A stretch of DNA of 64,000 bases. Source: Pyrus communis. Lineage: Eukaryota > Streptophyta > Magnoliopsida > Rosales > Rosaceae. The DNA lies in assembly GCF_963583255.1 (NCBI RefSeq), contig NC_084804.1:26291061-26355060 (forward strand), in the 5' to 3' direction. This document shows, one piece after another, positions 57,265 through 64,000 of the stretch. The translations under genes were made by a program, and so were the position numbers. The notes beneath the pieces are model-generated. The model did not search any database. It was not told the DNA's origin and saw only the letters and a list, made by a program, of their open reading frames with translations. Each line of letters opens with the position of its first letter. Position 1 is the first letter of the stretch.

Positions 57265-59200
57265 TGATAGGAGCATATTCATGCGACTTAAATGGCTTGT
57301 TCTCGTGCATTTACGTTATGTTTCTTTAGTTATTTTAGTACTTTAAGCTATTTTCGTGTGTTTGTAGGCCAAAAGGGCTAAAGGAGCAAAAAGATGCATT
57401 TTGGAGACGTTTGGAGCACTTTTGGGCTAAGGATGGAAAGCTTATGCTTGGAGCCAAAGTGTTGGACGAAATTGAAAACCTAATTGAAGACCAAAGTGTT
57501 GGAACCTTGTTCCCTTTAGTTTTAGGATATTTAAACCTTTCCTATATCCTTAGTCGTGCATAACATTCCAACATTCCACTCCTTCATTCACCACTTATCA
57601 TATCATACACTTATCTTATCATCACCACATATCATTCATTTATTACTTATCATATCATTCATTCATCTACATATCAATAACCACTTATCATTCATTTATT
57701 ACTTATCATATCATTCATTCATCTACATATCAATAACCACTTATCTTATCACTCAACATATCATTCATTTATCACTCAACATATCATTCACTTATCACTT
57801 ATCTTATCATTCACTTACCACTCAACATATCACTCAACATATCATACACTTATCACTCATCATTATTACCACCATTCACACACACATGCACTTATTCTTT
57901 CATCATTGCACCACCATTCACCATTCACACACACATGCACTTACTCCTTCATCATTACACCACCTTCTCCATCTTTATTCCACATGCATTCATCATAATT
58001 CACCCTAGCTACCACCATTCACACACACATGCACTTATTCTTTCATCATTGCACCACCATTCACCATTCACACACACATGCACTTACTCTTTCATCATTG
58101 CACCACCATTCACACACACATGCACTTACTCTTTCATCATTGCACCACCAATTCAACACATGCATTCACACACCAACAACCTAGCTCTTTTTCCATCATT
58201 ATTTCATCCACATGCACTCTCAATCATAACAACCACATTCACTCTTAAACAATCACCCACATATTCTCCCATTCCCCCTATAAAAACCCATGCATTCATA
58301 CACAAAAATCACATCTCATTTCATACACAACACACCACAAACACTTCCATTCCTTCTCTTTGCCGTGAGTCCCCTTAGAATCCAAAACCATCTTTCCATT
58401 TCCATCACTCCTCACTCCATTCCACATTTCCATAATTCCCCAAACCTCACCTTAGACCTTGTGCTACAACAACGAGGAAGAGAAGAGGACCTAAACGTTC
58501 ATACAATTCAAGTTTGAGTTGTTGGAATGTTTAGGTGATTCTTTGATTTCAATGTTTCATTTTAATTCTCTTTGTTTTGTACGTATAAGGAATGGAAGAG
58601 AAGAGTGCCTAAACGTTCATACAATTCAAGTTTGAGTTGTTGGAATGTTTAGGTGTTTCTTTGATTTCAACGTAATGAGGAACTAAAACCCCCTTTAGCT
58701 AGGGGGTGATTCGAAATAAATGTTTATGCTTGCATTTTGATTTGATTACTTCTAATTGCGTTTCATAAGTTGTGGTTCAATTTGTTTAACCGTTTGATTG
58801 ATAACTTATTTATGTATGTTTATTGAGAGTGTACACTTAATTTTCATGCATGAATATGACGCTAGAATATAAGTGAGTTTCACCTAATAGTTACGAACTT
58901 ATATTCACAAGTAGTGGAGGTTGCTTATAAACAATCGCGTTAAATGAATTCTTGGCATAAGTTTCATGCGTATTCCATAGTAACGAATGCCTCGTCAACA
59001 CTTAAAGTTTTCATGATGCTTAATGATTTTTGATTGTATCTTTATTGTGCTTTTCACGTAAAGGACTTTTGGAGAATGTTGTGAATTGCGTTGCGCTAAC
59101 CCATCCAATTCATTAACTTAAGGAAAACTTGACGGTTAATTTAAGCGGACCTAATTGACCCGGGCGTTGAGAATTAATGATTTGTTGAAATGCAATTGGA
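57265..59200 (+). mobile_element. Athila-type LTR inserted in the Y2 3' LTR, cut by the gap
   Basis: Starts TGATAGGAGCAT. TATAAAAA at 58279-58286. U3 has runs of (A)TATCATTCATTTATCACT-type low complexity (57560-57860) and several copies of a CACACACACATGCACTTA-containing unit (57870-58150). The last few hundred bases and any internal region fall in the assembly gap. Confidence 0.9.
58279..58286 (+). promoter_or_regulatory. LTR TATA box
   Basis: TATAAAAA followed by CCCATGCATTC. The solo LTR at 31118 has the same variant (31723-31730). Confidence 0.55.
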
Positions 59201-59400
59201 NNNNNNNNNNNNNNNNNNNNNNNNNNNNNNNNNNNNNNNNNNNNNNNNNNNNNNNNNNNNNNNNNNNNNNNNNNNNNNNNNNNNNNNNNNNNNNNNNNNN
59301 NNNNNNNNNNNNNNNNNNNNNNNNNNNNNNNNNNNNNNNNNNNNNNNNNNNNNNNNNNNNNNNNNNNNNNNNNNNNNNNNNNNNNNNNNNNNNNNNNNNN
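59201..59400. other. Assembly gap, 200 N
   Basis: Exactly 200 N, so probably a placeholder of unknown true size. It joins a plus-strand LTR to the internal region of a minus-strand element, so sequence is certainly missing. Confidence 0.98.
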
Positions 59401-59456
59401 GGCGACAATTTAGAAGTAAGATTTGCCAATTGAGCTTGAATGCTAGCAAAATCCAT
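59401..59456 (-). CDS. Start of an X-type gag-linker ORF (partial)
   Basis: ATG at 59456; 18 codons matching the start of the 444-residue X ORF (IQAQLANLTSKLS), cut by the gap. Nothing can be said about the rest. Confidence 0.6.
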
Positions 59457-59612
59457 ATCTTACTTCTCTAGTACCTAAAATCAAAGAAAGAGAACTAAAT
59501 CAAATATCAAAAGTAACAACAAACAAAGAAAACAACACTAAGTTTAGAAACTAAAACGAAAACAACTAAACCAAAAAAAAGAAAAGAACTAAGGGATTAG
59601 CAAAGTTGCTAA

Positions 59613-59630
59613 TCCCCGGCAACGGCGCCA
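59613..59630 (-). other. Primer-binding site, tRNA-Asp
   Basis: TGGCGCCGTTGCCGGGGA on the minus strand, with the adjacent GGATTAGCAA hairpin. Confidence 0.9.
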
Positions 59631-61054
59631 AAATTTGGTGCGAGATTTACTTGACACTCAAATTAAACCCTCGTTTGACAATTGTAGTAGAATGGATAAG
59701 TGAGGGATCGTTCTAGACCGGGGATTAGGAGGGCTTGCTAAAACCTTCTAAATTGACTTAAAAACATAAAAACTAAATTAAAATACTCTTAACAAGACTA
59801 CTATGACTCAGAAAGGCTTTGAAAAACTCAAATTGTCTAAAACAATCAAATTGACTCAAATAGAAGCTAGAACTTGATTTAGACGAATTTGCAATTGTTT
59901 ATGACTCCAAAAGCTTAAAGATACAAAACTAAAACACATACGAATGATTAAAACTTAACAAAATAGAGGGGGGGAATTGTGTTTGGACGATATTAAATTA
60001 AAAAGACAGAATATAATTAAAGGCAAAATGTAAATATGAATGTGATGAAAATATGGATGATGGAATAGCCAAGGGGTTCTTCTCCACACATGTTACACTT
60101 GCAAACAAAATTGATTCTCAGTTGGTCTTTCGATAAGTTGTGAAACTCAATGCTCCAAGTTAATTAGATCCGCTTAGATTAACTTTCAGATTTCCCTAAA
60201 TTCGTTGGATTGAATGGAATACGCATTACAACCAAATTATTCTTAATCAAAGTCCCTAACTATGGAATACGCATGATAGAGACATTTAACCAAGATCATT
60301 AAGTTCAACGGAAATCATAAACATCGACGAGGCATTCGTTACTATGGAATACGCATGAAACTTATGCCAAGAATTCGTTTAACGAGATTGTTTATAAGCA
60401 ACCTCTACTACTTGTGAATATAAGTTCATAACGATTAGGTGAAATTCACTTATATTCTAGCGTCATATTTATGCATGAAAATTAAGCTTGCAATCTCAAT
60501 GAACATACATAAATAAGTTATCAATCAAACAGTTAAACGAATTGAATCCACAACTTATGAAATTCCAACCAAACGTAATCAATTCAAAATGCAAATATAA
60601 ACATAGTTTCGAATCACCCCCTAGCTAAAGGGGGGTTTAGTTCCTCATAACTTTGAAATCAAAGAAACACCTAAACATTCCAACAACTCAAACGTGAATT
60701 GTATGAACGTTTAGGCACTCTTCTCTTCCCTTCTCATACGTACAAAACAAAGAGAATTAAATTTAAACTTTGAAATCAAAGAAACACTTAAACATTCCAA
60801 CAACTCAAACTTGAATTGTATGAACGTTTAAGCACTCTTTTCTTCCTCGTTGTTGTAGCACAAGGTCTAAGGTGAGCTTTGGGGATTATGTGAAGTGTTT
60901 TGGAGGGATGGGAAGTGGTTGGATAGTGGCTGCAATGAAGGAGAAAAACTGCACAGAAAATGGAAGGGGAATTGCGGCAATGGATGTGTATTTGTGTTGT
61001 GTGAAGTGTTGTGAATGGAAATATGAGATGTTTTGAATGATGGGAATGCAAGGG

Positions 61055-61062
61055 TATTTATA
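61055..61062 (-). promoter_or_regulatory. LTR TATA box at the mosaic breakpoint
   Basis: TATAAATA on the minus strand. The switch from X-like to Y-like sequence lies about 26-30 bases downstream in sense (61025-61029), that is at the expected transcription start. Confidence 0.65.
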
Positions 61063-62429
61063 GGAGGAGTGGAGATGTATATGGCTATTTGTTTAAGGTG
61101 TTTGTGTGGAGGAATGATGGAGAATTGCATGTGGAATGGCTGCAATGATGAAGAATGAAAGCTGGAAAATAAAAGGGAAAGCTGGAAATCTGAAAATGCA
61201 AATGGGAATCCTGAAATGCAAAGGTGGCCACGGTTTTGAGTGTGTTTTGTGTTGGAAATGCATGTGAATGCATGTGAATGTTGTTTGTGTGAAGTGTGTG
61301 TGGGTTAAAGAGTGAATGGTGGTGTAATGATGAAGTGTGATGGCTGAAAATGTCAAGGGAAATGCATGTGATTGCATGACAAAGAATTTCAGGATGCATG
61401 TGTGTGTTGAATGGTTTCTTGGTGAAGGATGTGGAGTGGTTGAATGTGGTGCAATGATAATGTTTTGTGGCTGAATTGGTGGTGGAATTATGATGGGAGT
61501 GCATATGATTAAAGAGTGGGAGTGCATGTGGGTGAATGTGAAGGGAATGCATGTGTTGATGACTAGGTTAGTGGGTGGAAATCTGAAAATGGCATAAGGG
61601 AATGGGAGCTCACGGTTTTGAGTTGTTTGTTTGTGTGAAGTGTGTGTGAATGCATGTGAAGATGCTAATAAATAATGCATGTAGGGTTAGGAAATAAAAT
61701 CATAACTTAAAGGGAGATGATTAAAGGGTGTTGAAAGGTTTGAAATGCATGTGTTGAATTGGTGGTTGAATGATGAAAGAATAAGTGAATGATTATGATA
61801 AGTGTATAAGTGAATGATTATGATAAGTGTATGATATGTTAAGTGATAAATGAATGATATGTTAAGTGATAAATGAATGATATGTTAAGTGATAAATGAA
61901 TGATATGTGGTGAGTGATAAGTGAATGGAAGTGATAAGTGATAAGTGAATGGAAGTGATAAGTGAATGGTTTGATAAGTGAATGATATGATAAGTGAATG
62001 CTTATAATAAGTGAATGATATGATAAATGAATGCTTTAAGTGTTTAAAATAGGGAACAAAGCCCTTCCTTGCATGGCAAGGAAGGGAGACACAAGGAAAC
62101 ACACGACAATGTCCTAAGGTTGCAAGGAATGTTGTTTTTGTGTTCTAAAATGCGTAGGAGTCTTCAATGATGCTTAAACATGAGGTCTTTTAGGATTTAA
62201 CTTTCCTACTTCAAGTCTTTAATTTCGTCCATCCTCTTGGCTCCAAGCATATGATATCCATTCCAATCTCTAATTTGCTCCAAAAGGCTCCAAAAGGCAT
62301 CCTTTTGCATACCTTGCCCTTAGAACCTGAAAACACACAAAAGAAGCATAAAGGACTAAAATAACTAGAGAAACATAACGTAAATGCACGAGAACAAGCC
62401 ATTTAAGTCGCATGAATATGCTCCTATCA

Positions 62430-63386
62430 CTCGACGCTGTGGATGCTTAGGTAAGCTTCAGGTGAATATATAGTGATGGTCGTAATGGTAGTGTGTATGA
62501 TTATGATGAGTTGCTTTTAGTGATTAATATCCTGCACCCCGGTGTTAGTGCTCCGCCCGAGGATAGGGCATAGTCTTCACGTGATCGTTCACCTTCTGCA
62601 CCACATGCTCACCTTAGATCCAAGGTAAGTGCCAGCCTGTCGTACAGACCACATTAGGTGGTTCCGACTCGTAGGTGACTTGCAATACTTCGCACAACAT
62701 TCACATGATCGTAGCACTTAAGTGTACTTCTTTACACCTAGCCTGTCGTACATACTGCATTGGTGGTTCTGACTTGTGTGTAGGATTCAACCGTACAGGT
62801 CACATTAGGTGACTCCGGCTGATATGTCACTTTATATTAGTGCAATTCACCTGGCTTACTTATTCATGGTTGAGATGATTTGTCACGGCATACCCATGGT
62901 TTTGTTATTCTCAAGTATAGTTTTCATATATGTTTACAGTATTGTTTTCTAGGAAACTTCTACGGGTTTTACGGTGAGGGGTTAGTATATTTGAAAAGAT
63001 AAATGGTTTTGAAAAGTTTTGTTTTTACCCACTCACACTTTTTGTTCTACGCCCTCTTTAGGTTTTAGATAGAAGTTTGTGTCGGTGGCTCACGAGGACT
63101 TCACGGCAGTTCTAACAAACATCCACCAGTGTAGGGCTTCTTTTATGATTTGTATAACTAGTTAGTAGAACTTCTAGATTGCATTCTGATACCTGCGCTC
63201 TGGTTTGTGTGTCCTTTACTCTAAACACTTACACTCGCACTTATATGCTAGTCTAAGGTAAAATAACTCATGGTTTTTTTTTTTTTTTTTTTCACATTTT
63301 CGTATTCTTGCCTTCCGCACAGTGCACATGGTTACGTCACTCTCATGTGACGGCCAACATGCCTTAATTGAGGTCGGGGTGTGTCA
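62430..63386 (+). mobile_element. Unrelated LTR fragment, probably Ty3/gypsy chromovirus
   Basis: Ends GAGGTCGGGGTGTGTCA at 63386, the type of terminus common in plant chromovirus LTRs, with a TACGCCCTCTTTAGGTTTTAGAT region upstream. A degenerate motif of the form GTCGTACAG(A/G)CCACATTAGGTG occurs three times (about 62638, 62751, 62792). Its left part is cut by the minus-strand X-type element. The family call rests on remembered resemblance only. Confidence 0.4.
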
Positions 63387-64000
63387 TATACTATGGGCAA
63401 AGAGTGAGATGAAAAAAATTATAAAACATATTAAAAATAAAAGTATTAAGTAATTTAAAAATACCAAAGACATAAAAAAATTATAATAATTAATTTACAA
63501 GTGCGAAAAATGTGAAAAAATATTTAAGGGCTTGTGATTACATCCTCTACGTATGGGTACATCGTCATTTGAATTTATAAAACAATACAAACCATCATGA
63601 ATAGTATTTTTAAGGGAGTTCAAAATTAATAAAATTCATAATCATTAATTTATAAGTCTAAAAAACATGAAAGCATATATAAACGTGCAAGGCTCCTCAA
63701 CCTTGAAATGCAACTCCTTTCTTTTTGCATATCCTTGAACATTTGGTATTTTATAGTAATGTACTAATGTTTTTCATTAGGCTTTTATTTTGGAGTATGT
63801 AATACTTGAAAGACAAATGTCTTTTTATATGTTTTGAAGTAATTTATGTGACAATGTTGTATGCATATATTAATTTAGTATTATGTTTTCTATTTTTTTT
63901 TTTTTTTTGTCAAATTATGTTTTTCATTTTCATTATTTATCTATTTAAAATATATTTTCTTTAACGGGTAATGGGTCGGGTTATATTACTTGATAATATT
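63387..64000. other. AT-rich sequence, no gene seen
   Basis: No frame of useful length and no recognisable element. A ~50-bp AT-rich segment is imperfectly repeated (about 63478-63528 and 63633-63685, sharing ATTAATTTA(C/T)AAGT). It may be the original flank of the nest. Confidence 0.5.

Larger units (their letters stand above)
59401..62429 (-). mobile_element. 5' end of an X-type element, minus strand, with recombinant LTR
   Basis: LTR 59636-62429 (2794 bp), PBS 59613-59630 and 212 bp of internal sequence that match X (20439-20650) rather than Y. The rest lies in the gap. CTCGA (62430-62434) would be the right TSD copy. The LTR is mosaic: X-like from 62429 to about 61025, Y-like from there to 59636. 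The terminal CA is followed by CGCACCA, so TGATG is changed to TGGTG at 59636. Confidence 0.85.

Noticed and set aside
59151..59471. Open frames spanning the N run
   Set aside because: They consist mostly of unknown bases; only the short X-type gag start at 59401-59456 is real sequence.

Overview
This is plant nuclear DNA, almost certainly from a eudicot (the family is not resolved; a rosid is a guess). It is built almost entirely from nested LTR retrotransposons. I see no host protein gene, rRNA gene or complete tRNA gene. The main family is a Ty3/gypsy element of the Athila group. Its primer-binding site (PBS) is complementary to tRNA-Asp, its protease has DLGA, its reverse transcriptase has FMDD, and it has no chromodomain. 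Its LTRs are about 2.0-2.8 kb, run TGATAGGAGCAT...GCATCA and give 5-bp target site duplications (TSDs). Such dense self-nesting is typical of pericentromeric or other gene-poor heterochromatin (inference). Labels used below: Y = full-length autonomous-type elements; X = a non-autonomous relative; Z = an internally deleted relative; LTR-B = a diverged LTR subfamily; asORF = an antisense reading frame between pol and the 3' LTR.

Layout. 1-3526: two nested minus-strand LTR fragments. 3527-9441: the 3' part of a plus-strand element (decayed asORF, promoter-like module, 3' UTR, LTR). 9442-11389: LTR-B and a protease scrap of an older minus-strand element. 11390-28235: a plus-strand Z element whose 5' LTR is split by a very young complete X element on the minus strand (12648-23303, TSD CTTGC, two equal 2636-bp LTRs). 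28230-28905: a recombination junction followed by a second copy of the LTR-B/protease sequence. 28906-38093: a decayed Ty1/copia element carrying two solo LTRs in opposite orientation, each with a perfect TSD. 38094-42979: 5' LTR, gag and protease of Y1. 42980-57264: Y2, nearly complete, with a 1.8-k-codon gag-pol frame broken by one TGA and an intact asORF. 57265-59200: another plus LTR. 59201-59400: a 200-N assembly gap. 59401-62429: the 5' end of a minus-strand X-type element with a recombinant LTR. 62430-63386: end of an unrelated, probably chromovirus, LTR. 63387-64000: AT-rich sequence without recognisable genes.

How the parts work together. Y encodes capsid, protease, reverse transcriptase, RNase H and integrase. 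X lacks all enzymes and capsid yet moved very recently, so it must be mobilised in trans. The LTR at 59636-62429 joins an X-type U3 to a Y-type R-U5 at the predicted transcription start, as expected if X and Y RNAs were co-packaged. Both X and Y keep the asORF, which has an N-terminal LxLxL (EAR-like) motif, a four-heptad leucine zipper and a Pro/Ser/Ala tail. The two intact copies differ mostly at synonymous sites. A conserved segment with G-boxes, a palindrome, a direct repeat and a TATA box on the sense strand lies directly upstream of the asORF. This asORF plus divergent-promoter module is the best candidate here for an undescribed system.
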